A stretch of DNA of 64,000 nt. It comes from Natronorubrum daqingense (lineage in GTDB: Archaea > Halobacteriota > Halobacteria > Halobacteriales > Natrialbaceae). Positions 7,640 to 16,609 of this stretch are shown here, in pieces; positions within the stretch are counted from its first letter, which is position 1; each line of letters begins with the position of its first letter. Made by a program: the position numbers and the translations under genes. Under the pieces are notes generated by a model. The model saw nothing but the letters and a program-made list of their open reading frames with translations. It did not search any database and was not told the DNA's origin. The stretch lies in contig NZ_CP019327.1 in NCBI RefSeq assembly GCF_001971705.1, positions 558,001 to 622,000 on the forward strand. The letters run 5' to 3'.

Positions 7640-9079
7640 GTGGCAACTGAATCTTCGTCGTTTCCCCGTCCGATCGACACACGACAACGGTTTTCTGCAC
7701 TGCTCGCAGCGACGGCGCTCGGTGTCTACCTCCTGTTGATCATCGGCGCGACGACCTCACTGACGAACGCCGCGTCGGCGTGTTCGACCTGGCCGACCTG
7801 TCACGCACCCGCGGATCCGCTGAATCAGACGGAACTCGCCATCGCGTGGGGCCACCGACTCGCCGCCGTCGTCGTCGGCGCGCTCGTCGCCGCGACGGCC
7901 GTCGCCGCCGTCTTCGGCGACGTCTCGAGGCGCGTCCGCTGGACCCTCGTCGTCGCTGCGGCCCTCTACATCGTGCAAGTGGGCGTCGGCGCGCTCACGG
8001 CGACGGTCGGCCCCGCAGCGATCGTCCCCGGACTGCATCTCACGCTCGGTCTCGTGATCTTTACCGCAATCGTCCTCGCGCTCGCCTGGGACCTCGAGCT
8101 CGCAACGGGCGAAGCAGACGACACGATCGAGACACCCGAGCCACTCGAGCAAGCCGTCGCCTCGGGCGAGGCGTCCGCACCCGACGTTCGCCCGCTTCCC
8201 GACGGTCGCCTCGCTCGCGCTCGGCTCACCGCCTTCGCGTACTTCAAAATGATGAAGCCGCGGTTGATGTGGCTGCTCTGTCTCGTCGCCGCGGCCGGAA
8301 TGGCACTGGCCGCTGGACCGAATCTGACCATTTCGCTCATCGTCGCGACGCTCGGTGGCGGCGTCCTCGCGATCGGTGCGAGTGGGACGTTCAACCACGT
8401 CCTCGAGCGCGACGTCGACCAGCGGATGTCCCGGACGGCCGACCGACCGCTGGCGACCGAACTGATCCCCGTCCGAAACGCGATGGCCTTCGGCCTGCTC
8501 CTGACGGCCGCCTCGCTCGGCGTCTTCCTGACGATCAACCCGCTCGCGGCCGCACTCGGCCTCGCCGCGATTATCTTCTACAGCGTCGTCTACACGCTCG
8601 TGCTCAAGCCAAACACCGTCCAGAACACGGTCATCGGCGGCGCTGCGGGTGCGCTGCCGGCGCTCATCGGCTGGGCGGCGGTGACCAACGAGATCGGCTG
8701 GCCGGCGCTCGCACTCGCCGGCGTGATCTTCCTCTGGACGCCCGCTCACTTCTACAACCTCGCGTTAGCGTACAAGGACGACTACGCTCGCGGCGGGTTC
8801 CCGATGATGCCCGTCGTCCGCGGCGAGACCGAGACTCGAAAGCACATCGTCTACTACATCGGTGCGACGCTCGTCAGCACGATTGCACTCGCGTGGATCA
8901 CCGACCTCGGCGTCATCTACGCCGCGACGGTCGCCGTCTTCGGCGGTATCTTCCTCTGGGCGGCTATCCGACTCCACTTCGAGCAGACGGAAGCCGCCGC
9001 GTTCCGTTCGTTCCACGCCTCGAACGCCTTCCTCGGTGCCGTGCTCGTGGCCGTCCTCGTCGACGCGCTCGTCATCTGA
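7640..9079 (+). CDS. ctaB: Protohaem IX farnesyltransferase (haem O synthase) with N-terminal CtaA-like half
   Basis: A 479-aa integral membrane protein. Residues about 15-155 form four transmembrane helices like one half of haem A synthase (CtaA/COX15), with CSTWPTC and candidate haem-ligand His in GHRLAAV and GLHLTLG. Residues about 190-479 are a UbiA-type prenyltransferase: NHVLERDVDQRMSRTADRPL carries the first Asp-rich NxxxDxxxD motif, and YKDDYARGGFPMMPVVRG the second. The reaction attaches farnesyl to haem b to give haem o for cytochrome oxidase. The fused architecture is known in haloarchaea. Start is GTG 7640. The DsbA-like lipoprotein gene follows in the same direction. Confidence 0.92.
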   Translation: MATESSSFPRPIDTRQRFSALLAATALGVYLLLIIGATTSLTNAASACSTWPTCHAPADPLNQTELAIAWGHRLAAVVVGALVAATAVAAVFGDVSRRVRWTLVVAAALYIVQVGVGALTATVGPAAIVPGLHLTLGLVIFTAIVLALAWDLELATGEADDTIETPEPLEQAVASGEASAPDVRPLPDGRLARARLTAFAYFKMMKPRLMWLLCLVAAAGMALAAGPNLTISLIVATLGGGVLAIGASGTFNHVLERDVDQRMSRTADRPLATELIPVRNAMAFGLLLTAASLGVFLTINPLAAALGLAAIIFYSVVYTLVLKPNTVQNTVIGGAAGALPALIGWAAVTNEIGWPALALAGVIFLWTPAHFYNLALAYKDDYARGGFPMMPVVRGETETRKHIVYYIGATLVSTIALAWITDLGVIYAATVAVFGGIFLWAAIRLHFEQTEAAAFRSFHASNAFLGAVLVAVLVDALVI

Positions 9080-9137
9080 CCGGCGACCCGACGCAGACCG
9101 ATATTCCTAACAGACGCCCATCCATAATGATAGTCAA

Positions 9138-9761
9138 ATGAATCGTCGAACGTTTCTTGCGACGGCCGCCGGAACCACGCTGGCCATCGGGCTCGCTGGT
9201 TGTAGCTCCCAGACGACTGATATCGACGGCGTCGACCCCGACCGTCAGCTCTCGGCGCCGGCCCTCGGCAACGGCGAGGTCACCGTGGAGGTGTACGCCG
9301 ACTTTACGTGCCCGGCCTGTCACAGATTCCAGTCGGGCGTGTTCCCCACCATCGAAGAAGAACTGATCGAAACGGACGAGATCACCTACCAGCACGCTGA
9401 TTTCCCAATTCCAGTCGAGGACGAAGCCGTGCCGATGGCGAACGCCGCTCGTGCCATCCAAGCGGAAACCAAATCCGACGACGACCCGGCTGGCGAGTTC
9501 TTCGCCTACAAGGAGGAACTGTTCGCGACCGACGACTGGGGCAACGACAACCTCGAGTCGACCGCGGAGGACGTCGGCGTCGACCCCGACGTCGTCGCGG
9601 ACGCCCTCGAGGACGAAACCTACCTCCAGACGCTCGCGGCGGACAAGGAACAAGGCGAGGACGCAGGTGTCGAAGGGACGCCAGCAGTGATCGTCGACGG
9701 CCAACTCCTCGACGAACCCGACGCCGAGACCATTATTGCAGCGGTCGAAGACGCCTCCTGA
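9138..9761 (+). CDS. DsbA-like thioredoxin-fold lipoprotein
   Basis: A 207-aa protein with a Tat lipoprotein signal (MNRRTFLATAAGTTLAIGLAGC, lipobox LAGC) followed by a thioredoxin/DsbA fold. The redox motif is CPAC in VYADFTCPACHRF, and GTPA in EGTPAVIVDG supplies the cis-Pro loop. It should sit on the outer face of the membrane and make or reduce disulfides. Its place directly after the haem O synthase gene suggests, but does not prove, a role in maturation of extracytoplasmic redox proteins such as the CuA site of the oxidase. An AT-rich ATAATGAT lies just before the start. Confidence 0.9.
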   Translation: MNRRTFLATAAGTTLAIGLAGCSSQTTDIDGVDPDRQLSAPALGNGEVTVEVYADFTCPACHRFQSGVFPTIEEELIETDEITYQHADFPIPVEDEAVPMANAARAIQAETKSDDDPAGEFFAYKEELFATDDWGNDNLESTAEDVGVDPDVVADALEDETYLQTLAADKEQGEDAGVEGTPAVIVDGQLLDEPDAETIIAAVEDAS

Positions 9762-9825
9762 ATCGACGTTCGGAGGACGAGCGTTCGGATACCGGCGAAA
9801 CTCCTTCTCGACGGAGCGGAGACGG

Positions 9826-10833
9826 TCACTCGCTGGACGCTCGAGCCGCGTCGATCCGTTCGAACTGCTCGCCGCTGAGATCGAGGTCGACGGCGCCGAC
9901 GTTCTCCTCGAGTTGCCCGGGCGTGCGAGCGCCGACGATCGGTACGCAGGTGAATCGATCCTGCTCCATCAACCACCGCAAGGAGACCTGCGCCGGCGAG
10001 GCGTTCGCTTCGTCGGCGACGGATTCGACGGCCTCGAGGACGTCCCACGCTCTGTCGGTCGCGTACCGATCCTCGAACAGGTCGTCGAAGCTGCCTCGAG
10101 AGCCGTCCGGCGCTTCGACTGAGCCGTCGTCGGCACGCTCGTACTTGCCCGTCAGAAAGCCGCCAGCGAGCGGCGAGTACGGACAGACGGCGAGGTCCCG
10201 ATCCGCACAGACGTCGAGGTAGTCGCCGACGGCGTCGTAGTGGGCGGCGTTGACCATCGGCTGGGTGACGTCGAAGCGCTCGAGTCCCTCGACGTCGCTG
10301 GTCCACAGCGCCTTCGTGAGTTGCCAGGCGGCCATCGTCGACGCGCCGAGGTGGTTGACTTTACCCTCGCGGACGAGGTCGTTCAGCACGGACATGGTCT
10401 CCTCGATGGGCGTCTCGTCGTCCCAACGGTGGATGTAGTACAGGTCGAGGTAGTCGGTTCCCAGACGCTCGAGCGTGCCCTCGATCTGGGCGCGAACGTG
10501 CTTGCGTCCGAGTCCGGAATCGTTCGGGCCGGGCTCGCCCCAGCCGTCGAACTCGAAGTAGACCTTGGAGGCGATGACGAGGTCCTCGCGGTCGACGTCA
10601 CGGTCCGCGAGCCACTCGCCGATCCACTCCTCGCTGGTGCCGTCGGGGGTGCCGTAGACGTTCGCCGTATCGATGAAGTTGATCCCGTGGTCCAGACAGG
10701 CGTCGAGCAGGTCGTGGGCTTCCTCGCGCGTCGTCTCGTTCTCGAGGTCGCCAGTCTCCCGGCCGAATCGCCAGGTGCCATAGCAAACCTTCGAAACGGT
10801 CGTTCCCGTGTTCCCGAGCGTGGTGTACTCCAT
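9826..10833 (-). CDS. Aldo/keto reductase
   Basis: A 335-aa NADPH-dependent (beta/alpha)8-barrel oxidoreductase of the AKR superfamily. The catalytic tetrad is visible: Asp55 and Tyr60 (FIDTANVYG), Lys90 (VIASKVYF) and His135 (LYYIHRWD). The C-terminal cofactor segment CVPIVGARTPGQLEENV is typical. The family reduces aldehydes and ketones; this subgroup, resembling YhdN/potassium-channel-beta-like AKRs, has no certain substrate. Start is ATG 10833 (MEYTTLGNTGTTVSKV), the standard opening. It is followed on the same strand by no close partner and is preceded by the F420-type oxidoreductase, also on the minus strand. Confidence 0.93.
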   Translation of the reverse strand: MEYTTLGNTGTTVSKVCYGTWRFGRETGDLENETTREEAHDLLDACLDHGINFIDTANVYGTPDGTSEEWIGEWLADRDVDREDLVIASKVYFEFDGWGEPGPNDSGLGRKHVRAQIEGTLERLGTDYLDLYYIHRWDDETPIEETMSVLNDLVREGKVNHLGASTMAAWQLTKALWTSDVEGLERFDVTQPMVNAAHYDAVGDYLDVCADRDLAVCPYSPLAGGFLTGKYERADDGSVEAPDGSRGSFDDLFEDRYATDRAWDVLEAVESVADEANASPAQVSLRWLMEQDRFTCVPIVGARTPGQLEENVGAVDLDLSGEQFERIDAARASSE

Positions 10834-10908
10834 GGGCGTCGTTCGTCCGCGAGCGCCAAAATGGGTGGGGAAGCGGCGACTCGAGTCAGGGCTTACTCGA
10901 AGCCGTCG

Positions 10909-11865
10909 TTACGCGAACGACGGCAGGACGTCCTCCTCGTAGAACTCGATCGCCGCGTCCTGCTCGGGGCCGATCTGGTGGAAGTAGACGTGATCGTAGC
11001 CGACGTCGATGGCTTGCTCGAGGCTGTCGATGTGATCTTGGGGATCGGGGCTGGTGGTCGTGCCTGCCTCGGCGATGTCTTCTTTCTCGACCATCTCGGC
11101 GGCCTGCTTGAAGTGTGCGGGCGTGGGTAGTTCCTGACCGAGTTCACCCGGAATCGAGCCGTTCGGCCAGTACTTGTAGACCGTCTCGATCGCGTCTTCC
11201 TCGGTCTCGGCGTAACAGCCGTGGAGTTGCGTGTATTTCGGCCCCTCCCCACCAGCGTCCTCGTAGGCCTCGACCGGACCCTCTTTCGGCCCCGAACACC
11301 AAAGGCCGTCGGCGTTCTCGGCCGTCCACTCGGCCGTCTGCGGCCCGAACGCGCTCGCAATCGTCGTGGGTTGCTCGTCGGGACACGTGTAGAGTCGGGC
11401 GTTCTCGACCGTGAAGTGCTCGCCGCGATGGCTGATCGTTTCGCCGGTCCAGAGCTTCCGCATGACGTTCATCGACTCCTCGAGCATCTCGAGGCGAACG
11501 TCGTGTTCGGGCCAGCGCTCGCCCGTGACGTGCTCGTTCAGGTTCTCGCCGGTGCCGACGCCGAACGTGAAGCGGTCGCCAAGCATTTCGTCGACGGTGG
11601 CGACGGCGTGTGCGACGTTGAGCGGGTGAATGCGGATCGTCGGGCAGGTCACGCCGACGCCAACCTCGATCTCGTCCGTCGCGTTCGCAATCGCACCCAA
11701 CGTCGACCAGACGAACGGCGATTCACCCTGCGCGGAGACCCAGGGGTGAAAGTGATCCGAAATCGAGAGAAAGTCGAAGCCCGCTTCCTCGGCACGTTCG
11801 GCGATGTCGACGAGCTCGGTCGGCCCGTGCTCTTCGCTCGAGAGCGTATAGCCAATTTGGGTCAT
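10909..11865 (-). CDS. LLM-class F420-dependent oxidoreductase (TIGR03557-like)
   Basis: A 318-aa luciferase-like-monooxygenase-fold TIM barrel. The start MTQIGYTLSSEEHGPTELVDIA and the segments FDFLSISDHFHPWVSAQGESPFVWSTLGA, VGTGENLNEHVTG and YKYWPNGSIPGEL are those of the F420-dependent G6PDH-like family found in haloarchaea and actinobacteria. Coenzyme F420 is therefore the likely hydride carrier. The substrate is not predictable; homologues are often annotated as glucose-6-phosphate dehydrogenase without evidence. The ATG at 11865 is chosen; the ORF extends upstream to 11982 only as a Cys/Arg-rich non-protein-like stretch. Confidence 0.9.
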   Translation of the reverse strand: MTQIGYTLSSEEHGPTELVDIAERAEEAGFDFLSISDHFHPWVSAQGESPFVWSTLGAIANATDEIEVGVGVTCPTIRIHPLNVAHAVATVDEMLGDRFTFGVGTGENLNEHVTGERWPEHDVRLEMLEESMNVMRKLWTGETISHRGEHFTVENARLYTCPDEQPTTIASAFGPQTAEWTAENADGLWCSGPKEGPVEAYEDAGGEGPKYTQLHGCYAETEEDAIETVYKYWPNGSIPGELGQELPTPAHFKQAAEMVEKEDIAEAGTTTSPDPQDHIDSLEQAIDVGYDHVYFHQIGPEQDAAIEFYEEDVLPSFA

Positions 11866-12012
11866 TGTGCCCGTCCTACCACGAATTCTCGGGTAATAGT
11901 TGAGCCTGCGTGGGCAAGAACGGCAGAGTCGAGGGCGCTCGAGACGGGAAACGCTCGACCGACAGCCGACGGAATCGAACACCTTACCCGGGATGCGTGG
12001 CTACCTCGGCGC

Positions 12013-13014
12013 ATGGACGCCGAAGCCGTGGTCGACGCGACGGACCTCGAGAAGACCTACGACGAGACGGTGGCGCTCTCGGGAGCGTCGCTCTCCGTCG
12101 GGGGCGGCGAGGTCTTCGCGCTCATCGGCCCGAACGGTGCGGGAAAGACGACGCTCGTTCGCGCGTTGACGGGGACGACGACGCCCGACTCGGGATCGGC
12201 TCGAGTGCTCGGCGAGACCCCCTCGGCTATCGACCGAGACCGACTGGGGGTGCTCCCACAGGACTTCTCGCCGCCGGATCGCCTCAGTGCCCGCGAACTG
12301 CTTTCGTACTACGCCGGACTCTACGACGACCCTCGAGACCCCGACTCCGTGCTCGCCGACGTCGGTCTCGCAGACGCTGGTGACACCTGGTACGAGGATC
12401 TCTCCGGCGGCCAGCAACGACGCGTCTGCGTCGGCTCGACGCTGGTCAACGATCCGGACGTGCTCTTTCTGGACGAGCCGACGACGGGGATCGATCCTGC
12501 CGGCCGACGGACGGTCTGGCGCTTGATCGAAGACCTCGCAGCAGGTGGGACGACCGTCGTGCTCACCACCCACGACATGGCTGAAGCCGAGCGCCTGGCC
12601 GACCGCGTCGGCTTACTCGCCAACGGATCCGTCGTCGCCCGCGGAACGCCGACCGACCTCGTGGCCGAACACGGCGGCTCGAGTCGCCTCACGATCGAAA
12701 CGACGGCCGAACTGGACGCGTTCGCCGACCTCGCGTTCCCCGTCGACCGACCGGAGCAGGGGCGCGTTCGCGCTCGGCGGTCGAACGACGCGGTCGTAGT
12801 CCAGGAAATCGAGCCGGCCGAGATCGGGGCGGTCGTCGACTTCCTCGAGGGACACGACCTCGAGTACACCGGGCTCTCGTGGGCGGAACCCGACCTCGAG
12901 GACGTCTATCTCACGCTGGCCGACGAGACGGAACTCGAGCGAACGAATCACGGGACGGAATTCGGAGACGATTCGACGGACGACGGCGTCGCCCAAACGG
13001 GTGAGACAGCGTGA
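12013..13014 (+). CDS. ABC transporter ATP-binding protein
   Basis: A 333-aa nucleotide-binding subunit of an ABC-2 type exporter. The Walker A motif GPNGAGKTT is at 39-47, the Q-loop at LPQDF (81-85), the signature LSGGQ at 130-134, Walker B LFLDEP at 151-156, and the H-loop is in LTTHD. A C-terminal extension of about 100 residues with an FLEGHDLEYTGLSWAEPDLEDVYL ending, typical of drug/Nod-type exporters, follows. Its TGA overlaps the GTG of the permease gene by four bases, so the two are co-translated. Substrate is unknown. The ATG at 12013 is used; the reading frame extends much further upstream but that part is antisense to the F420-type gene. Confidence 0.94.
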   Translation: MDAEAVVDATDLEKTYDETVALSGASLSVGGGEVFALIGPNGAGKTTLVRALTGTTTPDSGSARVLGETPSAIDRDRLGVLPQDFSPPDRLSARELLSYYAGLYDDPRDPDSVLADVGLADAGDTWYEDLSGGQQRRVCVGSTLVNDPDVLFLDEPTTGIDPAGRRTVWRLIEDLAAGGTTVVLTTHDMAEAERLADRVGLLANGSVVARGTPTDLVAEHGGSSRLTIETTAELDAFADLAFPVDRPEQGRVRARRSNDAVVVQEIEPAEIGAVVDFLEGHDLEYTGLSWAEPDLEDVYLTLADETELERTNHGTEFGDDSTDDGVAQTGETA

Positions 13015-13784
13015 GCCGGCTTACTCGCGTTCGTGCGGAAGCCAGCGCCGGCTGGCGGTCGTTCGTCCGCAGACGGACGGCCGTCTTCTTCACGTTTTTC
13101 TTCCCCGTCATCCTGATCGTCATCTTCGGTGCGCTCGTTCGAACGGATCCCACCGGCGAGGGACTGTTCACCGAACCGCCGGCCTACTACGTCCCGGGCT
13201 ACCTCGCCGTCGTCGTCCTCTTTACGCCACTGTCGAGGATGGGCAGCGAAGTCGCTCGCCACCGTGAGGGCAATCGCTTCGAAAAGCTCGCGACGACGCC
13301 GGTCACTCGCGGGGAGTGGCTCCTTGCACAGACGCTCGTCAACGCCGTTATCATCGGCCTCGCGAGTATCCTCATCCTTATCCTCGTGGTCGCCCTGACG
13401 GGCGCTGAAATTGCGTTCTCGCCGCTGCTCGTGCCCTACATTCTGATCGGCGTCGTCTGTTTCTGTGGCGTCGGCGCGATGCTCGGCAGCTACACCGACT
13501 CCCAAGATGGAGCCGTCGCCGCGAGTAACGCCATCGGACTCCCGTTGCTCTTTCTCTCGGAGACGTTCGTCTCCCTCGAGCAACTCCCCGGTTGGTTCGC
13601 CCCCTTCGTCGACATTTCGCCGCTGACGTACTTCGCTCGCGGCGTCCGTGCAGCGACCGATCCTGCGGCTGAAACAGTTACCGTGGCCGGCCTCGAGCCT
13701 GCAGTCGGGAATCTCCTCATCCTCTCGGTTCTGGCAGTGCTCGCCTTCTGGCTCGGTGCACGTTCGATTCCACAGACGGATTGA
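13011..13784 (+). CDS. ABC-2 type transporter permease
   Basis: A 257-aa integral membrane partner of the preceding ATPase. There are about six transmembrane helices: residues about 25-45, 60-80, 110-135, 140-165, 170-190 and 230-250. The conserved EVARHREGNRFEKLATTPVTRGEWLLAQ cytoplasmic loop is that of ABC-2 permeases, as is PLLFLSETFVSLEQLPGWF before the last helices. Start is GTG 13011, overlapping the stop of the ATPase gene (GTGA). The pair probably exports a small molecule or lipid; no specificity can be read. Confidence 0.92.
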   Translation: MSRLTRVRAEASAGWRSFVRRRTAVFFTFFFPVILIVIFGALVRTDPTGEGLFTEPPAYYVPGYLAVVVLFTPLSRMGSEVARHREGNRFEKLATTPVTRGEWLLAQTLVNAVIIGLASILILILVVALTGAEIAFSPLLVPYILIGVVCFCGVGAMLGSYTDSQDGAVAASNAIGLPLLFLSETFVSLEQLPGWFAPFVDISPLTYFARGVRAATDPAAETVTVAGLEPAVGNLLILSVLAVLAFWLGARSIPQTD

Positions 13785-13943
13785 TCTCCTCGAGAGGGAC
13801 GAGCGGCATGATCGAAACCGGTCGACGCCGCCATCTCCTCGCACCGAAAAGTAACACTATTGTGCGGTCATCTCCTATCCCGGAAGTGACGCCCGCTCGA
13901 CGGCCGACGTCGGTTTCGGCTGTCGGCTCTGTCCGGGCATTGC

Positions 13944-14016
13944 AGTCCCGTGGTGTAGTGGCCAATCATATGGGCCTTTGGAGCCTATGACGGCGGTTCG
14001 AATCCGCCCGGGACTA
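13944..14016 (+). tRNA. tRNA-Gln (anticodon UUG)
   Basis: A 73-base cloverleaf: acceptor AGTCCCG pairs with CGGGACT and A14016 is the discriminator. The anticodon stem TGGGC/GCCTA encloses the loop CTTTGGA with anticodon TTG at 13978-13980. The T-arm is GGCGG-TTCGAAT-CCGCC. No CCA is encoded. Its 3' end is repeated at 14097-14119 and, altered, at both orientations near 22,000, which makes it the likely integration site of the island that follows. Confidence 0.95.
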
Positions 14017-14017
14017 T
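13995..14017 (+). repeat. tRNA-Gln 3'-end repeat, copy 1 (candidate att site inside the tRNA)
   Basis: The 23 bases from the T-loop to just past the discriminator (beginning GGTTCGAATCC, ending GGGACTAT) occur again exactly at 14097-14119. tRNA 3' ends are common attachment sites for archaeal integrative elements. Confidence 0.7.
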
Positions 14018-14096
14018 TTTCGCGCGAACAACTTCGTGAGCGCGGAATACGTCCAGCGGATTCGAATCAGGGAACGAAGCGAAGCGGAGTGACCGT

Positions 14097-14119
14097 GGTT
14101 CGAATCCGCCCGGGACTAT
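14097..14119 (+). repeat. tRNA-Gln 3'-end repeat, copy 2 (exact, direct)
   Basis: An exact 23/23 direct copy of 13995-14017, 102 bases downstream, without the rest of the tRNA. A shorter fragment, GGATTCGAATC, lies at about 14,058-14,068 between them. It marks the left border of the low-GC island and may be a relic of an earlier integration event. Confidence 0.8.
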
Positions 14120-14269
14120 CCTACGACAAACGGATGTGAAGAGTGAACCGTCTCGAGCGGGAATGACATCGATTCTCGCATCTCGGAGCGCTGTACAACC
14201 GCTGAGTCGGTATTTCCAACTGACAACTGGAGAAGTGCTAACACTGATACACTTCATGACAACCCGGTC

Positions 14270-14857
14270 CTATTCACCTACCCAGATGATCACTTGGTCA
14301 TCACCTCTGCCGCGGCGTTCAATCTCACCGATCCGCTCTAGCATAAGAAGACTCGCATTATGGCTGCCACCCGTCTCCGGCGCAAAGCCTTGCCGCTTCG
14401 CCCACCGGTCGAACTTTGGCCGAGCGATCTGGTCCTCGTTACGGATTAGACGACGATACTTCGCTGGCTGAGAATTGGTGTTTTCCACTAATCGTTGATA
14501 GTGGGCATTGTCGGTTGGGGTCTTGAGGCCATCGTCGTCGGGAATCGGAGGCATATTTGACCGATTGGTTTGTTTGAGACTCTGCGTGAGTTCTACAGCA
14601 CTACAATCTTGTACTTCAGCGTCCGCCTCACGAATCTCTACAACACTTGTCTTGAATGAGGACACGTTTAGCTCAACCCCATTTGAGTGGATCGAGGCTA
14701 TTAACTCGTCAAGGGGTACTGTTCCCTCCACATTGAGATGAAGTTCGTATTCACTAAATTTGTCCCGGTTAACTGTTAACTCAGACGCTTCGAGACCCCC
14801 GAACGTCTCCTCAATGAAGACGGCCGCTCCTTCTCTGAACTCAATGTAATCTGCCAT
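14270..14857 (-). CDS. Island protein of unknown function, 195 aa
   Basis: Not recognised. The protein is soluble with two apparent parts. Residues about 1-90 are alternating beta/alpha (EFREGAAVFIEETFGGLEAS, YELHLNVEGTVPLDELIASI). After a linker, residues about 110-195 are basic and helical (YQRLVENTNSQPAKYRRLIRNED, FDRWAKRQGF), ending in RRGRGDDQVIIWVGE, which could be a small nucleic-acid-binding domain with a wing. ATG 14857 is preferred to the upstream start at 14869. It is on the same strand as methyltransferase 1 and 240 bases downstream of it, so it could be co-transcribed. Base composition is lower in GC than the flanking chromosome. Confidence 0.7.
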   Translation of the reverse strand: MADYIEFREGAAVFIEETFGGLEASELTVNRDKFSEYELHLNVEGTVPLDELIASIHSNGVELNVSSFKTSVVEIREADAEVQDCSAVELTQSLKQTNRSNMPPIPDDDGLKTPTDNAHYQRLVENTNSQPAKYRRLIRNEDQIARPKFDRWAKRQGFAPETGGSHNASLLMLERIGEIERRGRGDDQVIIWVGE

Positions 14858-15096
14858 AACTCCGTTCACACATCTAGACTAGAGGTAAATAAAATCAACT
14901 TAAGATACTCTAAGATACTTTGAGCTCATAGATCTCCTAACTAGGCTTCAAACAGGTCTCATATTTCTTTCACGGTATATTATTCGGGAAGTAGTTCTGC
15001 GAAGTGAATACTGGAGTTTCTATTAGGTCCAGATGATGTCCAGCAAGCCGTACTGCATAGATAGGGCGGATTTTACAGTAAAATCCCTTGTTCCTA

Positions 15097-16446
15097 CTAC
15101 TCGGGCCCGCTAGCGATTACGATATACTCCTCGGTCATCGTGTCCCCCGCACGATTGCTGTGAGGTAAGGTTTTGGCCTTGATCGAGCGAGGCAAGACCG
15201 CCCGAGTTGTGTAATCGGCAGTTTCACACAGTTCGCGGGCGATTTCGTGAGTCGGAATCCAGATGTCGCTCATTCGACGATTGGCTACGATCCAGGCCAC
15301 CGGCTGGCCTGGTTTGATGATTTTTCCGACTTCCTCAATGACTGCATTGAAATCAATGAAGAACTCGAGTGCGTCTTTCGACCGACCTCCAACTGACTTT
15401 AGATCCTCAATGACAGAGTGTAGCGATTCCGAGTTAGCCTGAAGATCAGAAAGCGTGCGTTCGACGTTGATACCGCCGAGGCCGCGTTTATCGACGTCGA
15501 CCATGCGTTCGTAAGATTCACCGAACGCGAGTGTCGAGAGGTTCGTAGAAAATTCACCGTAGGCGACCGTTGTTTGATGATCGCCGTACGGTGGAGACGT
15601 AATAATGATGTCCGCGCAGTTCTCCTCCAACCCTAGCACCGGGTTCTCTAGGGAGTTCCGTGAATCGGCCTGTTCGACCCGAGCATCTGTCGATGGATCT
15701 GCTACATTTAGGAAGGCCCGCATCCGTTGTCGATTATCTCGTAGAACAGTCGTGAGCTCATTGAAGACATTCGGATCGTGGGCCGCACGGTCGGCCGGCG
15801 CTAGTCTGTAGCGTTTGAATTCACCTTGTCGTTGGTAGCTTACTTTTCGTGCACACTTCGCCAGCCCAATACGCAAGAACCGGATGATGTCTGTCGAGAA
15901 TTGGTCGGCCAGGGCATCCAACCGCTCACGGACAACGAACAGCTGTGTTAACTGGGGTTCGGGAAACCAGTCAGTGCTGACCTGTTCGGCTTCGGCCGCA
16001 AGATCCGGGGAGAGCACGTCTTCGCCACAGTCGACGGCCGACCCGGCGTGCCTGAAGCGAGCTTGGAGGTCCCCCAGGAGTTCCTCTATGGCGGCATCTA
16101 ACTTGTCCAGATCGAGGGGTGTCGACTTAGCCCGACTCAGTTCAACTGCGAACGGATTAATGTCATTGGTGATAGTATTGATTCCCCGCAGCCGTGCTTC
16201 AGTTACGGTCGTACCGCTCCCAGAAAATGGGTCGTACACTGTGTCTCCGCTCGAAATCTCTCCAGCGGACTTAAAGTGAGAGAACAACCCTGCTGGGAGC
16301 TGTGGGGGCATTCGGGCGGGGTATTTATGGATCCCATGGGTCAGGTACTGTGTATCGGCGTTCGCGAACGTCCAGTCATAATCCTCTAAGGAGTGTGATT
16401 GTTGACCGACCGCATTCAGGGTGAGTTGGTTCGAATGCTGTCTCAT
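15097..16446 (-). CDS. DNA methyltransferase 1 (amino-MTase, SPPY type)
   Basis: A 449-aa AdoMet-dependent DNA methyltransferase. The AdoMet-binding motif I is DPFSGSGTT (72-80) and the catalytic motif IV is SPPY (284-287, in ITSPPYGDHQTTVAYG). The order I then IV with about 200 residues between fits the alpha-like arrangement, where the intervening part would hold the target-recognition domain. SPPY is most often found in N4-cytosine enzymes, with N6-adenine possible. An N-terminal YLTHGIHKYPARMPPQLP block is shared with methyltransferase 2 at 16,610, with which it is clearly paralogous along the whole length. ATG 16446 is preferred over TTG 16458. No restriction domain is fused. It is divergent from methyltransferase 2, with 163 bases between starts. 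Confidence 0.9.
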   Translation of the reverse strand: MRQHSNQLTLNAVGQQSHSLEDYDWTFANADTQYLTHGIHKYPARMPPQLPAGLFSHFKSAGEISSGDTVYDPFSGSGTTVTEARLRGINTITNDINPFAVELSRAKSTPLDLDKLDAAIEELLGDLQARFRHAGSAVDCGEDVLSPDLAAEAEQVSTDWFPEPQLTQLFVVRERLDALADQFSTDIIRFLRIGLAKCARKVSYQRQGEFKRYRLAPADRAAHDPNVFNELTTVLRDNRQRMRAFLNVADPSTDARVEQADSRNSLENPVLGLEENCADIIITSPPYGDHQTTVAYGEFSTNLSTLAFGESYERMVDVDKRGLGGINVERTLSDLQANSESLHSVIEDLKSVGGRSKDALEFFIDFNAVIEEVGKIIKPGQPVAWIVANRRMSDIWIPTHEIARELCETADYTTRAVLPRSIKAKTLPHSNRAGDTMTEEYIVIASGPE

Positions 16447-16609
16447 AAGAGTATCCAAAAGCTCCGATGTTGGTCTAGTCCGCAGGGATGGTTGATGAGT
16501 TCACCGATCTGTGGGCTATAGTGAGACTGGTGGCGTGTCTGTCTGACACACAAGAAGATTCAATAGCAAAGAATTTACCAGGAGGCCTAGTGAGTGAAAG
16601 CAGAGCCCA

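Noticed and set aside
7757-8749. 330-aa minus-strand ORF
   Set aside because: Antisense shadow of the haem O synthase gene, full of charged repeats without hydrophobic helices.
11221-12012. N-terminal extension of the ABC ATPase
   Set aside because: It is antisense to the F420-type oxidoreductase and does not resemble ABC domains; the start at 12013 is normal.
13985-14257. Minus-strand ORF reading IVPGGFEPPS at its end
   Set aside because: It is a translation of the antisense of the tRNA-Gln 3' end repeats; VPGGFEP peptides are a known sign of this artefact.
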